Program-made: the position numbers and the translations under genes | Notes under the pieces: generated by a model | Told to the model about the DNA's origin: nothing | Database searches by the model: none | What the model saw: only the letters and a program-made list of their open reading frames with translations | Shown: piece after piece, positions 1 to 8,207 of the stretch | Layout: each line of letters opens with the position of its first letter | How positions within the stretch are numbered: the first letter of the stretch is position 1 | Assembly (NCBI GenBank): GCA_002431865.1 | Contig: DJEI01000102.1 | Span: 12,676 to 29,971 of the forward strand | Reading direction: 5' to 3' | Source of the DNA: Lachnospiraceae bacterium UBA5902 | GTDB lineage: Bacteria > Bacillota > Clostridia > Lachnospirales > Lachnospiraceae | DNA length: 17,296 nucleotides

Positions 1-768
1 TTCCGTCCAGACCGTGCACGTGAGATCACAAGAGCGTTCTGTGCAGATGAGTTTACAGGATTTGAGCGGAAAGGTGGAAAGCTTCCACTGACATATGTAT
101 GCTTCAAGGATTACGATGAGTCAATCCCGAACAAGATCATCGCTTTCAAGAAGCAGGAGATCAAGAATACACTTGGCGAGTATCTTGCTGCAAATGGTTT
201 GAAGCAGCTTCGTACCGCTGAGACAGAGAAATATGCACACGTTACATTCTTCTTCAACGGTGGTGTAGAAGAGCCAAATGAGGGTGAGGACAGAGTACTT
301 GTAAAGTCTCCAGCTGTTGCAACTTATGATCTGCAGCCAGAAATGAGTGCACCGGAAGTGTCTGAGAAGCTCAATGCAGCCATCCGTTCCGGCAAGTATG
401 ATGTAATTATCATCAACTTTGCAAACCCAGACATGGTAGGACATACAGGTGTGATTCCTGCTGCTGTAAAGGCTGTTGAGACAGTTGACCAGTGTGTAGG
501 AACTGCTGTAGAGGCAATCAAGGAGGTAGATGGTGTTCTCTTTATCTGTGCAGATCACGGAAATGCAGAGCAGATGATCGATTACAAGACAAAGGAACCT
601 CATACAGCGCATACAACCAACCCGGTTCCATTTGTACTTGTGAATTATGATGACAGCGTAAAGCTCCGTGAGGGCGGCTGCCTGGCAGATATTGCTCCAA
701 CATTACTTGAGATCATGGGACTTCCACAGCCAACAGAGATGACAGGCAAGTCATTGATCGTGAGATAA
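1..768 (+). CDS. gpmI: 2,3-bisphosphoglycerate-independent phosphoglycerate mutase, C-terminal half
   Basis: Interconverts 3- and 2-phosphoglycerate in lower glycolysis in the cytoplasm, using two Mn ions and a phosphoserine intermediate. The window opens inside the gene: frame 1 is open from base 1 to the TAA at 766-768, giving 255 residues of an expected ~510. Visible family signatures are ETEKYAHVTFFFNGG, DRVLVKSPAVATYDLQPEMSA, the metal-site segment NFANPDMVGHTG, the phosphatase-like metal motif FICADHGNAEQM and the following TAHTTNPVPF histidine. These belong to the alkaline-phosphatase-superfamily domain, so the missing part includes the catalytic serine and most of the inserted mutase domain. 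The next glycolytic gene, eno, lies downstream but is separated by two broken genes. No terminator is visible after the stop. Identification is secure. Confidence 0.97.
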   Translation, partial: FRPDRAREITRAFCADEFTGFERKGGKLPLTYVCFKDYDESIPNKIIAFKKQEIKNTLGEYLAANGLKQLRTAETEKYAHVTFFFNGGVEEPNEGEDRVLVKSPAVATYDLQPEMSAPEVSEKLNAAIRSGKYDVIIINFANPDMVGHTGVIPAAVKAVETVDQCVGTAVEAIKEVDGVLFICADHGNAEQMIDYKTKEPHTAHTTNPVPFVLVNYDDSVKLREGGCLADIAPTLLEIMGLPQPTEMTGKSLIVR

Positions 769-834
769 TTGATTCCTATGCTGTAGATAAGTCATATAGG
801 TTATGAATTACTATAAGAGAAAGGACTACAGAAT

Positions 835-1278
835 ATGAAGAAGTTTATTAAAGAGTTTAAAGAGTTTGCTTTAAAGGGCAATGTGATGGATTTGGCAATC
901 GGTGTTATCATCGGTGCAGCATTTCAGAATATTGTATCTGCGCTGACGAATGATTTTATTACACCTCTGATTGCAGCAATTACAGGTAAGACAGATGAGA
1001 ATGGTGGCGTTGTGATCGGTGGATAGTTCACCATCAATGGTGCAACCTTCAATTATGGAGATTTCATTTCCGCCATCATCAATTTCCTGATCATGGCACT
1101 CATTTTGTTTCTTCTGATCAAGGGAGTGAACAAGGTGATGTCGCTTGGGCATAAGAAAGAAGAGGAAGCTGCGGCTCCACTTACCAGAAAATGCCCATAT
1201 TGCTACGGAGAGATTGACATTAAAGCAACAAAGTGTATGCATTGTACATCCGATGTCTCTGATAGTGCACAGTTGTAA
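835..1278 (+). pseudogene. mscL: Large-conductance mechanosensitive channel MscL with zinc-ribbon tail, broken by an in-frame TAG
   Basis: MscL is a pentameric membrane channel that opens under hypo-osmotic shock. The first 63 codons (835-1023) give the typical start [19 protein letters not shown] and the pore helix [21 protein letters not shown] at 1024-1026 then stops translation. The same frame continues without any shift: FTINGATFNYGDF, the second membrane helix IINFLIMALILFLLIKGVN, and a C-terminal zinc ribbon with CPYC and CMHC pairs, ending with TAA at 1276-1278. Without the TAG the protein would be 147 residues, a normal length for the zinc-ribbon MscL form common in Clostridia. An AAAGGA ribosome binding site precedes the ATG at 835. 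The 63-residue product would lack TM2, so the channel is very probably inactive. TAG ends several intact genes here (secG, ppk1, pstC), which argues against recoding. A sequencing error remains possible. Confidence 0.85.
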
Positions 1279-1291
1279 ATACAAAACCTTT

Positions 1292-1594
1292 TTCGGTAGA
1301 ATTGTGGCAATCTGTATGCATATGGTAGACTTCTCAGCGATTTCCGGAACATCTGTGATTGCATTGCCGCAGCTTCTGCCAGCAAAGCCGGAATTTAATG
1401 TTAATGCAATTGTATCTGTGACTTTGATCTTCCTTGTCTCTGCAACAGGCTTTGTCAGTGCATTATCATCTGTATTTGGCTGCCTGCCGATCACATCGTT
1501 CAGTCAGAATGTTGGTCTGGTTGCCATGACAAAGGTTGTAAACCGTTTTACAATCGCAATGGGTGCGATGACTTTTATATGCAACTATGCATAA
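1292..1594 (+). pseudogene. Remnant of an NCS2-family nucleobase (xanthine/uracil/urate) permease
   Basis: About 100 codons in frame 2 read as pieces of an NCS2 purine/pyrimidine permease, normally a ~450-residue membrane protein with about 14 helices. Visible pieces are GRIVAICMHMVDFSAI, the following PAKPEFNVNAIVSVTLIFLVSAT, and GCLPITSFSQNVGLVAMT with KVVNRFTIA, which is the family's signature region. Between FLVSAT and GFVSALSS (junction near 1446) the family normally has a segment with the ETIGDT motif and a further stretch before D/GFVSAL; here it is missing in frame, so there is an internal deletion of roughly 30 codons. The first half of the transporter is absent and the C terminus stops at 1594. 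The remnant begins about 14 bases after the mscL stop. No ribosome binding site of its own is convincing. The piece is non-functional; substrate cannot be assigned. Confidence 0.8.
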
Positions 1595-1619
1595 AAAGTT
1601 TCGATTCGGAAATAATTAG

Positions 1620-2948
<1,329 letters not shown>

Positions 2949-2997
2949 AATATTGCCATACAAATGCCAAATTTAGCAGATTTTCTTAAATTATATA

Positions 2998-3026
2998 TTG
3001 TATTTACGAAATTCTTATGGTAATAT
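2998..3026 (+). promoter_or_regulatory. Promoter of secG (extended -10 type)
   Basis: A TAATAT -10 box at 3021-3026 is preceded by TG one base upstream (3018-3019), the extended -10 arrangement. TTGTAT at 2998-3003 sits 17 bases upstream as a modest -35. It lies in the gap between eno and secG, so secG can be transcribed separately from glycolysis. Inferred from sequence only. Confidence 0.6.
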
Positions 3027-3063
3027 GTTCAAGTATGAGTTAAAATAATAAGGAGGAATTTTC

Positions 3064-3297
3064 GTGAAGACAGCGTTAATTATAATATTTTTGGTAATAT
3101 CTGTTATCCTGGCAGTTATCGTTATGATGCAGGAAGGTAAAGGCGGTTTGTCCGGTGCGATCAGCGGTGGTGGCGCAGATACCTACTGGAGCAAGAACAA
3201 AGGAAAATCCAAAGAGTCTGTATTGAAGAAGGTTACAGTCGTTCTTGGTGTTCTGTATTTTGCACTGGCTTTGCTCCTGTCATCAAAATTCATTTAG
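3064..3297 (+). CDS. secG: Preprotein translocase subunit SecG
   Basis: Small accessory subunit of the SecYEG channel, which moves secreted and membrane proteins across the cytoplasmic membrane. The 77-residue protein has two hydrophobic helices (about 3-21 and 57-75) joined by the diagnostic loop GGLSGAISGGGADTYW followed by a Lys-rich stretch, as in bacterial SecG. Translation begins at GTG 3064, placed 7 bases after a strong AAGGAGGA site; no ATG is better positioned. It has its own promoter upstream and an intrinsic terminator immediately downstream. The secG-rnr-smpB order is common in Firmicutes. Identification is secure. Confidence 0.95.
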   Translation: MKTALIIIFLVISVILAVIVMMQEGKGGLSGAISGGGADTYWSKNKGKSKESVLKKVTVVLGVLYFALALLLSSKFI

Positions 3298-3303
3298 ATT
3301 TTA

Positions 3304-3336
3304 AAGCTGCTTTGATAAAAAGCAGCTTATTTTTTT
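3304..3336 (+). terminator. Intrinsic terminator between secG and rnr
   Basis: Perfect 10-bp stem, AAGCTGCTTT (3304-3313) with AAAGCAGCTT (3319-3328), loop GATAA, then a run of Ts to 3336. It starts 7 bases after the secG stop and ends directly against the rnr ribosome binding site, leaving no room for an rnr promoter downstream of it. rnr must therefore depend on read-through or on transcription starting before the hairpin. Confidence 0.9.
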
Positions 3337-3351
3337 GGGAGGTGTTACGTT

Positions 3352-5535
3352 ATGGGAGAAAAAAGAGAACGCGTAAAACAGAAGTTATATGATTTTATTT
3401 GTGATGAACAGTACAAGCCGATGCGTCTCAAAGACATCCGTTTCCTGCTGCAGGTTAAGGATGCCGATAAAAAACGTGTGGAAGAAGCATTAAACGAGCT
3501 TGTAGAAGAAGGAAAGATTACTGTTACCTCGAAAGGAAAATATAAAAAACCGGATGATAAATTCTTAGTCGGTGATTATATCGGCAACAAAAAGGGATAT
3601 GGATTTGTCCGAGTGGAAGGATATAAGGACGATTTCTTTATTCCAGCCAAGTTTTCGATGGGAGCTTTTCACGGTGACCGTGTCATGATTTCACCGGATT
3701 CTTATACGAAACAGGGAAAAAGTACCGAGGCAAAGGTTATTCAGATTTTAAAGCGTGGGCTTACAACAATTGTTGGAACGTATGACAAACAGCAGAATTT
3801 TGGCTTTGTGATTCCAGATAACCAGAAGGTAGCTGATGATATCTTTGTTGCAAAGAAGGATTCCATGGGGGCAATGACCGGACACAAGGTTGTATGCAGG
3901 ATTACCAACTATGGCGCGGATCATAAATCCCCGGAAGGCGAGATTATTGAGATTTTAGGACATGTGAATGATCCAGGCACGGACATACTTTCAGTTGTAA
4001 GGGCATATGATATACCAGTTGAATATCCGGACAAGGTAATGGATTCCCTGAAAGATATTCCGGATGAAGTGGATGAAGCGGACTTTGTCGGACGTACGGA
4101 TTTCCGGGCACTTCCAACCGTAACAATTGATGGTGAAGATGCAAAGGACCTGGATGATGCGATTACATTATCTTTTGAAGATGGTGTCTATACATTGGGC
4201 GTACATATTGCGGATGTATCGCATTATGTAAAGGAGAAATCCCCACTTGATAAGGAAGCATTGAAGCGTGGAACAAGCTGTTATCTCGTAGATAGTGTCA
4301 TCCCAATGCTGCCACATAAATTATCAAATGGTATCTGTTCTTTGAATGCCGGTACAGACCGGCTCACACTTAGCTGTGTGATGAAGTTTGACAAAAAAGG
4401 CAAGCTGTTGGATCATACGATCTGTGAGGGTATCCTGCATGTCGATGAGCGTATGACTTATACAAATGTTGAGAAGATCTTAGAGCGTAGTGACGAGGAA
4501 GTATTGAAACGATATGAGCCACTCGTGCCAATGTTTGATCTGATGCTGGAGCTGTCCACGATTCTTCGGAAGAACCGCCGGAAACGTGGTTCCATTGATT
4601 TTGATGTTGCTGAGACAAAGATTATCGTGGATGAAAACCACAAGCCAGTGGAAATCAAGCCATATGACCGGAATCCTGCAACGAAGATCATCGAGGATTT
4701 CATGCTGGCTGCCAATGAGACAATCGCTGAAGACTATTTTTGGCAGGAGCTGCCGTTTGAATATCGTGTCCATGAGCATCCGGATGAAGAGAAGATTGAT
4801 ATCTTAGCCGCATTCATCAATAATTTTGGACTCTTTATCAAGGCATCCAGAGATGAGACACATCCAAAGGAGCTGCAGAAGATTCTTGACCAGATTGAAG
4901 GAAAACCATACGAGGCACTGATCAGCAAGATGATGCTCCGTTCGATGAAGCAGGCACGTTACTCGACCGAGTGTACCGGACATTTTGGTCTGTCCTGCAA
5001 ATATTACTGTCACTTTACATCTCCAATCCGCCGGTATCCGGATTTGCAGATACATCGTATCATCAAGGAGAACCTGCACGGTGAACTTTCCGAGAAGAGG
5101 ATTGAGCATTACCGTCACATCCTGCCGACTGTTGCAAATGATAATTCCGCCAAAGAGCGTCGTGCAGAAGAGGCAGAGCGGGATGTTATCAAGTTAAAAG
5201 AAATTGAGTATATGTCGGAGCACATCGGGGAAGAATTCGATGGAGTGATCTCAGGCGTTACCTCAAACTACATCTTTGTGGAATTGGATAATACAGTAGA
5301 AGGTGCAGTCTCTGTTGCCTATATGTATGATGATTTTTATTATTTCAATGAGCAGGAATATGCAATGGTTGGAGAAAAAACGAAAAAGAAATACCAACTG
5401 GGTGACAAAGTGCGTATCAAAGTATTAAAATGTGATAAAATTAAGAAAACCATTGATTTTTCACTGATTGATGGTAATATAGAAGGAGTTGAAAAAAGTG
5501 GCGAAGCAACGAGGGACGAAACTGATAGCCAATAA
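3352..5535 (+). CDS. rnr: Ribonuclease R (3'-5' exoribonuclease)
   Basis: Processive 3'-to-5' exonuclease that degrades structured RNA and works with tmRNA/SmpB in disposing of defective mRNA. The 727-residue order is full: an N-terminal winged-helix region (about 1-70), two cold-shock OB folds (about 72-205, with [13 protein letters not shown] and DDFFIPAKF), the RNB catalytic domain (about 250-590), and a C-terminal S1 domain (about 624-704). The four magnesium-binding aspartates are present in [13 protein letters not shown] as D260, D266, D268 and D269, with the same spacing as in RNase [14 protein letters not shown], the conserved RNB segment, is also visible. GGGAGGTG lies 7 bases before the ATG. 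The 3' end overlaps smpB by 38 bases, implying co-transcription. The intrinsic terminator upstream suggests conditional expression. Confidence 0.96.
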   Translation: MGEKRERVKQKLYDFICDEQYKPMRLKDIRFLLQVKDADKKRVEEALNELVEEGKITVTSKGKYKKPDDKFLVGDYIGNKKGYGFVRVEGYKDDFFIPAKFSMGAFHGDRVMISPDSYTKQGKSTEAKVIQILKRGLTTIVGTYDKQQNFGFVIPDNQKVADDIFVAKKDSMGAMTGHKVVCRITNYGADHKSPEGEIIEILGHVNDPGTDILSVVRAYDIPVEYPDKVMDSLKDIPDEVDEADFVGRTDFRALPTVTIDGEDAKDLDDAITLSFEDGVYTLGVHIADVSHYVKEKSPLDKEALKRGTSCYLVDSVIPMLPHKLSNGICSLNAGTDRLTLSCVMKFDKKGKLLDHTICEGILHVDERMTYTNVEKILERSDEEVLKRYEPLVPMFDLMLELSTILRKNRRKRGSIDFDVAETKIIVDENHKPVEIKPYDRNPATKIIEDFMLAANETIAEDYFWQELPFEYRVHEHPDEEKIDILAAFINNFGLFIKASRDETHPKELQKILDQIEGKPYEALISKMMLRSMKQARYSTECTGHFGLSCKYYCHFTSPIRRYPDLQIHRIIKENLHGELSEKRIEHYRHILPTVANDNSAKERRAEEAERDVIKLKEIEYMSEHIGEEFDGVISGVTSNYIFVELDNTVEGAVSVAYMYDDFYYFNEQEYAMVGEKTKKKYQLGDKVRIKVLKCDKIKKTIDFSLIDGNIEGVEKSGEATRDETDSQ

Positions 5536-5968
5536 CAAAAAAGCATATCATGATTACTTCATAGAGGACACATACGAGGCAGGCATTGCTTTGGCTGGAA
5601 CGGAAGTGAAATCTCTCCGTATGGGAAAATGCAGTATCAAAGAAGCATTTGTCGGATTGGATGGCGATGAGGTGTATGTCTATCGCATGAATATATCTCC
5701 GTATGAGAAGGGAAATATCTTCAATAAAGATCCACTCCGGACAAGAAAGCTGTTGCTGCATCGCTATGAGATCAACAAATTGATTGGACAGCAGAAGATG
5801 AAGGGATATACCTTGGTGCCTTTGAAGGTTTATTTTAAGGACAGTCTTGTCAAAGTAGAGATTGGGCTGGCACGAGGTAAGAAGCTGTACGATAAGCGGG
5901 ATGATATCGCGAAAAAGGATATGAAACGTGAAGTTGAACGGGACTTCAAGATTCGTAATCTGGGATAA
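5498..5968 (+). CDS. smpB: SsrA-binding protein SmpB
   Basis: Binds tmRNA and places it in the empty A site of stalled ribosomes for trans-translation. The 156-residue protein starts [20 protein letters not shown] and shows the core motifs [19 protein letters not shown], an Asn/Pro-rich SPYEKGN segment, [12 protein letters not shown], the LVPLKVYF strand and the basic tail [17 protein letters not shown], which inserts into the mRNA channel. I start it at GTG 5498, 9 bases after AGAAGGAG and matching the normal N terminus of the family; a TTG at 5489 is in frame but overlaps the binding site. It overlaps the end of rnr by 38 bases in another frame, so the two are translationally linked. Its RNA partner ssrA lies about 400 bases downstream. 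Confidence 0.96.
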   Translation: MAKQRGTKLIANNKKAYHDYFIEDTYEAGIALAGTEVKSLRMGKCSIKEAFVGLDGDEVYVYRMNISPYEKGNIFNKDPLRTRKLLLHRYEINKLIGQQKMKGYTLVPLKVYFKDSLVKVEIGLARGKKLYDKRDDIAKKDMKREVERDFKIRNLG

Positions 5969-5995
5969 ATATGAAAAGTTAAGGTAGGAGAACGT

Positions 5996-6313
5996 ATGAG
6001 TCAGGCAAAAGTAGATCGTTATAAGGAAGAAAAGAAGAATCGAAAGAAAATTCAGAAAAAACAAAAAGCAAAACAAGTAGTGGAGATTTTAGTATGTGCC
6101 GCTATTTTAGGTGCTCTGGTTGGTTTCCCTCTGGGCAGACATGCATATCAGAAAAACTATGAGACACGCCAGGCAAATAAGACAATCAATGCATCGGTTT
6201 ACGATTATTGGGCACAACAGTATTGGGCAGCCAATTATACAGGATATGTATTCCCAACAGCAAGCAATAGCGATGCTACACCAGAGGATGCTTCTGCAGC
6301 AGATGCAGAATAA
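5996..6313 (+). CDS. Small single-pass membrane protein of unknown function
   Basis: A 105-residue protein I do not recognise. It has a strongly basic, Lys-rich N terminus (residues 1-27), one hydrophobic helix (about 28-47), and a Tyr/Trp-rich then acidic Ala/Asp/Ser-rich C-terminal tail. By the positive-inside rule the N terminus should be cytoplasmic and the C-terminal half outside. There is no signal-peptidase or lipobox motif. GTAGGAG sits about 6 bases before the ATG, and the gene follows smpB by 27 bases, so it is probably in the rnr-smpB transcript. Its position between smpB and ssrA could mean a link to translation rescue or simple operon hitchhiking; nothing in the sequence decides this. 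Confidence 0.75.
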   Translation: MSQAKVDRYKEEKKNRKKIQKKQKAKQVVEILVCAAILGALVGFPLGRHAYQKNYETRQANKTINASVYDYWAQQYWAANYTGYVFPTASNSDATPEDASAADAE

Positions 6314-6373
6314 CAGATTGGTATATACACTTTAAAAGTGGAATATATATATAGATTTTCGTCAATCAAACCA

Positions 6374-6719
6374 GGGGTTGTACTGGTTTCGACGGGGGTT
6401 AAGAAATTACGGTAGCCATTCGTGGGCCAGGACCACGCTAAAACTTGGAAAATAAATATAAACGCAGACGAAAATTACGCGTACGCTGCCTAATTATGGC
6501 AGCTGTCAGCTCTAGGTTCCCCACAACTTAGAATCCTGGCATCGACTTAGTGGGACACTCCGGGGCTTAAGCTTTGCGGTTTCGGAAAATTCATGAAGCT
6601 ACCATATAGGAAAGCCTGTTTGTAGGCGTTTTTGTATGGGAAATCCAATATACAAACTGTAATGGGAGAAGCTGTAATGGAAGAGCTTTCGGACAGGGGT
6701 TCGATTCCCCTCAGCTCCA
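6374..6719 (+). ncRNA. ssrA: tmRNA (transfer-messenger RNA)
   Basis: Rescues stalled ribosomes with SmpB by acting first as an alanyl-tRNA and then as a template for a degradation tag. The 5' end GGGGTTG (6374-6380) pairs over seven positions with CAGCTCC (6712-6718); A6719 is the discriminator. The hallmark TTTCGACGGGGG follows the 5' strand, and the T-arm GGGGTTCGATTCCCC is near the 3' end. CCA is not encoded (TAT follows). The tag frame is open from GCA at 6464 to TAA at 6491-6493 and encodes ADENYAYAA, so the full tag is probably AADENYAYAA; the resume codon is inferred from the usual AUAAAC-GCA context and could be one codon earlier. A/T-rich DNA at 6341-6357 probably holds the -10 region, but I cannot pick one promoter. 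smpB lies upstream. Confidence 0.96.
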
Positions 6720-6725
6720 TATATT

Positions 6726-6769
6726 TTCATAAGGAGGGATCCGGCAAAGCTGGGAGGATTCCTTATGAA
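6726..6769 (+). other. Strong hairpin just downstream of tmRNA
   Basis: TTCATAAGGA (6726-6735) pairs perfectly with TCCTTATGAA (6760-6769); after a 3-base GGG bulge, ATCC (6739-6742) pairs with GGAT (6756-6759), leaving a 13-base loop. No T-run follows, so it is not a standard terminator. It begins 7 bases after the tmRNA 3' end and could be a 3' processing or stability element. It also encloses a GGGAGG and an ATG (6765) opening a 40-codon frame that runs into the next terminator; I do not think that frame is a gene. The stretch 6770-6834 holds nothing else I recognise. Confidence 0.5.
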
Positions 6770-6834
6770 GCACACAGACGCCAGCGAACGAAGTTCACTT
6801 TTTAATGCGCCTGCTCCATTAGGAGGAGAGAAGA

Positions 6835-6868
6835 AAAGGCACGGAACTAATTTTCCGTGCCTTTCTTT
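6835..6868. terminator. Bidirectional intrinsic terminator
   Basis: Perfect 12-bp stem AAAGGCACGGAA (6835-6846) with TTCCGTGCCTTT (6853-6864), a 6-base loop, TTTCTTT on the plus side and TTTTC on the minus side. It separates ssrA (plus) from the convergent minus-strand gene. The minus gene's stop codon (6847-6849) is inside the loop, so its last five or six codons form one arm. Confidence 0.88.
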
Positions 6869-7308
6869 GGTAAACGTGCATGCATAAATTCATAGATATT
6901 CTCACATAATTCCTTCTGCATCATAAATGAAATTGTATAGCGTTCCTTCTCTGTGAAAACATTCAGAATATAAAAAATCATGTTTTCGTCCGGAATAACC
7001 ATCGTCACATGCTTGATCTGATTGAAGTCGTAATGGGTAGTTCCATATTTATGTTCAATCGTAAAGCCGGTGTCATCAAAGATATAGGTTGCTGAAAATG
7101 CCTGCTTCCGGAAGGACATTACTACGAGATAGATTCCGTAGGCGCCAACAAATGTAACAAATAATGCTGTTAACACCAGATGCTTCGCATAGCCATGGAT
7201 CATTGTAAATGCCTGCAAGGTGGCGACAAGGAGAAACATAAATCCAAGAAACCGATAGGCAAGCCGGTTTGCACGCCGTTTATTAACAGTATATTTATAG
7301 CCCTTCAT
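6847..7308 (-). CDS. Two-helix membrane protein with a YcxB/PH-like cytoplasmic domain, unknown function
   Basis: A 153-residue protein with a basic N terminus (KGYKYTVNKRRANR), two hydrophobic helices (about 17-37 and 43-65) and a soluble C-terminal domain. The pattern from TYIFDDTGFTIEHKYGTTHY through DFNQIKHV to the beta-strand/helix end resembles the YcxB-like or bacterial PH-like domain of small Firmicute membrane proteins; this is by pattern only. Function is unknown. I start it at the ATG at 7306-7308, preceded on its strand by AAAGGA about 9 bases away; an upstream ATG at 7383 has no binding site and lies almost on the predicted transcription start. It is convergent with ssrA and divergent from the alarmone synthetase gene. 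Its promoter is directly next to the Pho-like site at 7427. Confidence 0.75.
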   Translation of the reverse strand: MKGYKYTVNKRRANRLAYRFLGFMFLLVATLQAFTMIHGYAKHLVLTALFVTFVGAYGIYLVVMSFRKQAFSATYIFDDTGFTIEHKYGTTHYDFNQIKHVTMVIPDENMIFYILNVFTEKERYTISFMMQKELCENIYEFMHARLPKKGTEN

Positions 7309-7391
7309 ATTAGAAAATCCTTTCTTTTGGTAATCATCTTTTTGAACAGTATTGCAAATACATGGTGTATGATGAATATTCACACATAAAT

Positions 7392-7420
7392 AGTATAGGG
7401 GCTTATAACACTTTGTGCAA
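7392..7420 (-). promoter_or_regulatory. Promoter of the minus-strand membrane protein gene
   Basis: On the minus strand, TTGCAC (7415-7420) and TATACT (7392-7397) are separated by exactly 17 bases, a good sigma-A arrangement. It would give a leader of about 76 bases before the ATG at 7308. The -35 box is only six bases from the Pho-like repeats serving the divergent gene. Confidence 0.65.
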
Positions 7421-7426
7421 GTGCAT

Positions 7427-7468
7427 TTTGCATAGATTTAACAATCTTTAACCCAATATTGATAGAAT
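7427..7468 (+). promoter_or_regulatory. Pho-box-like promoter of the alarmone synthetase gene (site A)
   Basis: Hexamers TTTGCA (7427), TTAACA (7438) and TTAACC (7448) recur at 11- and 10-base steps, followed 11 bases later by TTGATA, which overlaps an extended -10 (TG, one base, TAGAAT at 7463-7468). There is no TTGACA-type -35, as expected for an activator-dependent promoter. The repeats resemble PhoP-type boxes. The block 7426-7467 matches 8207-8248 upstream of the phosphate transporter at 33 of 42 positions, with no gaps. Regulation by PhoP/PhoR is inferred from repeat form and neighbours. Confidence 0.65.
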
Positions 7469-7475
7469 AAAAAGA

Positions 7476-8168
7476 ATGAATGAGGCATATATAAATATTA
7501 TGGAACAGGAAAAACAGTTACAATTACATATTACAAAAAATGACCGTAAGATTATTACGGATTTTGCTAATTCCTTATCTGATAAGGAATATCAGCTTCG
7601 GTGTATGTGGGCAATCCAGATATTAGAATCGAAGCTGACGATGATCAATCTGGAGCTGCAGGAGAATCTGCAGCGGGAGGTTGTTGTGCGTCTGACACAT
7701 CGTATAAAAAGTGCAGAGAGTATCTTCCTGAAGCTGCGCCGCAAAGGCTATACGATCAACTTAGATAACGCGAAAAAAAAATTGAATGATATCGTCGGTG
7801 CCCGGGTGACCTGTATATTCCGGGATGATATCTACGCATTGGTAGACTGTCTGAAGATCCAGCACGATATCAAGATCCTGAAGATCAAGGATTATATCAA
7901 AACGCCGAAATCTTCCGGGTATCAAGGTGTACACATGATCCTTTCGGTTCCGATCTATCTGTCGAAAAAGACAGAATGGATGAAGGTGGAATTGCAGCTT
8001 CGCACGGTTGCCATGGATTCCTGGTCGGTACTTGATTATCAGCTGCTCTATAAGAAAGATCTGGTTGATACCGGAGAAATCATGCAGGAACTGAAACGAT
8101 ATTCCGAAGTGATTGCCGATATGGATACAAATATGATGCGGTTACGGGATAAGATCAAAGAGATTTAA
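7476..8168 (+). CDS. Single-domain (p)ppGpp synthetase (RelA/SpoT synthetase fold, RelP/RelQ-like)
   Basis: Predicted to transfer pyrophosphate from ATP to GDP/GTP to make the alarmone (p)ppGpp. The 230-residue protein holds only the RelA/SpoT synthetase domain: RIKSAESIFLKLRRKG (76-91), catalytic-region DIVGAR (D105, G108, R110), GYQGVH (148-153; the usual form is GYRSLH, with the G-Y and H kept) and VELQLRT (171-177) with the catalytic Glu172. There is no HD hydrolase, TGS or ACT domain, so it is a small alarmone synthetase; the RelP versus RelQ subgroup cannot be told by eye. The ATG at 7476 has only AAAAAGA before it and lies about 8 bases after the -10; an in-frame ATG at 7500 with TGAGG upstream is an alternative. 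It is monocistronic, with a Pho-like promoter before it and a terminator after it, beside phosphate-uptake genes. Confidence 0.88.
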   Translation: MNEAYINIMEQEKQLQLHITKNDRKIITDFANSLSDKEYQLRCMWAIQILESKLTMINLELQENLQREVVVRLTHRIKSAESIFLKLRRKGYTINLDNAKKKLNDIVGARVTCIFRDDIYALVDCLKIQHDIKILKIKDYIKTPKSSGYQGVHMILSVPIYLSKKTEWMKVELQLRTVAMDSWSVLDYQLLYKKDLVDTGEIMQELKRYSEVIADMDTNMMRLRDKIKEI

Positions 8169-8193
8169 GCGCCAGTCTGGCGCTTTTTCTTTT
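8167..8193 (+). terminator. Intrinsic terminator of the alarmone synthetase gene
   Basis: AAGCGCCA (8167-8174) pairs with TGGCGCTT (8178-8185) over a 3-base loop, followed by TTTCTTTT. The stem begins within the TAA stop codon. It separates this gene from the phosphate transporter operon, which has its own promoter. Confidence 0.88.
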
Positions 8194-8207
8194 ATCAGAA
8201 ATACAGT

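Noticed and set aside
121..612. Open minus-strand frame of 163 codons opposite gpmI
   Set aside because: Cys/Leu-rich translation with no family resemblance, lying wholly opposite a clearly conserved gene.
835..1278. Programmed recoding of TAG (pyrrolysine-type) in mscL
   Set aside because: MscL has no known need for such a residue and TAG ends several intact genes here; a nonsense mutation is simpler.
871..1494. Open minus-strand frame of 207 codons opposite mscL and the permease remnant
   Set aside because: The plus strand carries recognisable MscL and NCS2 motifs in two frames; the minus frame has no recognisable domain.
1145..1594. One 149-codon plus-strand gene starting at 1145
   Set aside because: The part before about 1292 is an out-of-frame reading of the MscL tail; only the later part resembles a protein family, so it is treated as a remnant.
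2949..2997. Terminator after eno
   Set aside because: Only a 3-4 bp weak stem and no proper T-run; the end of the eno transcript cannot be placed.
4480..5118. Several minus-strand open frames opposite rnr
   Set aside because: They overlap the conserved RNB domain and have no binding sites or recognisable motifs.
6765..6887. 40-codon frame with a good GGGAGG site after the tmRNA
   Set aside because: It runs straight through the bidirectional terminator stem and its sequence looks random; kept only as a note under the hairpin.
7306..7383. Longer start (ATG at 7383) for the minus-strand membrane protein
   Set aside because: No ribosome binding site, and the predicted transcription start is only about two bases upstream; the extra residues look like translated leader.
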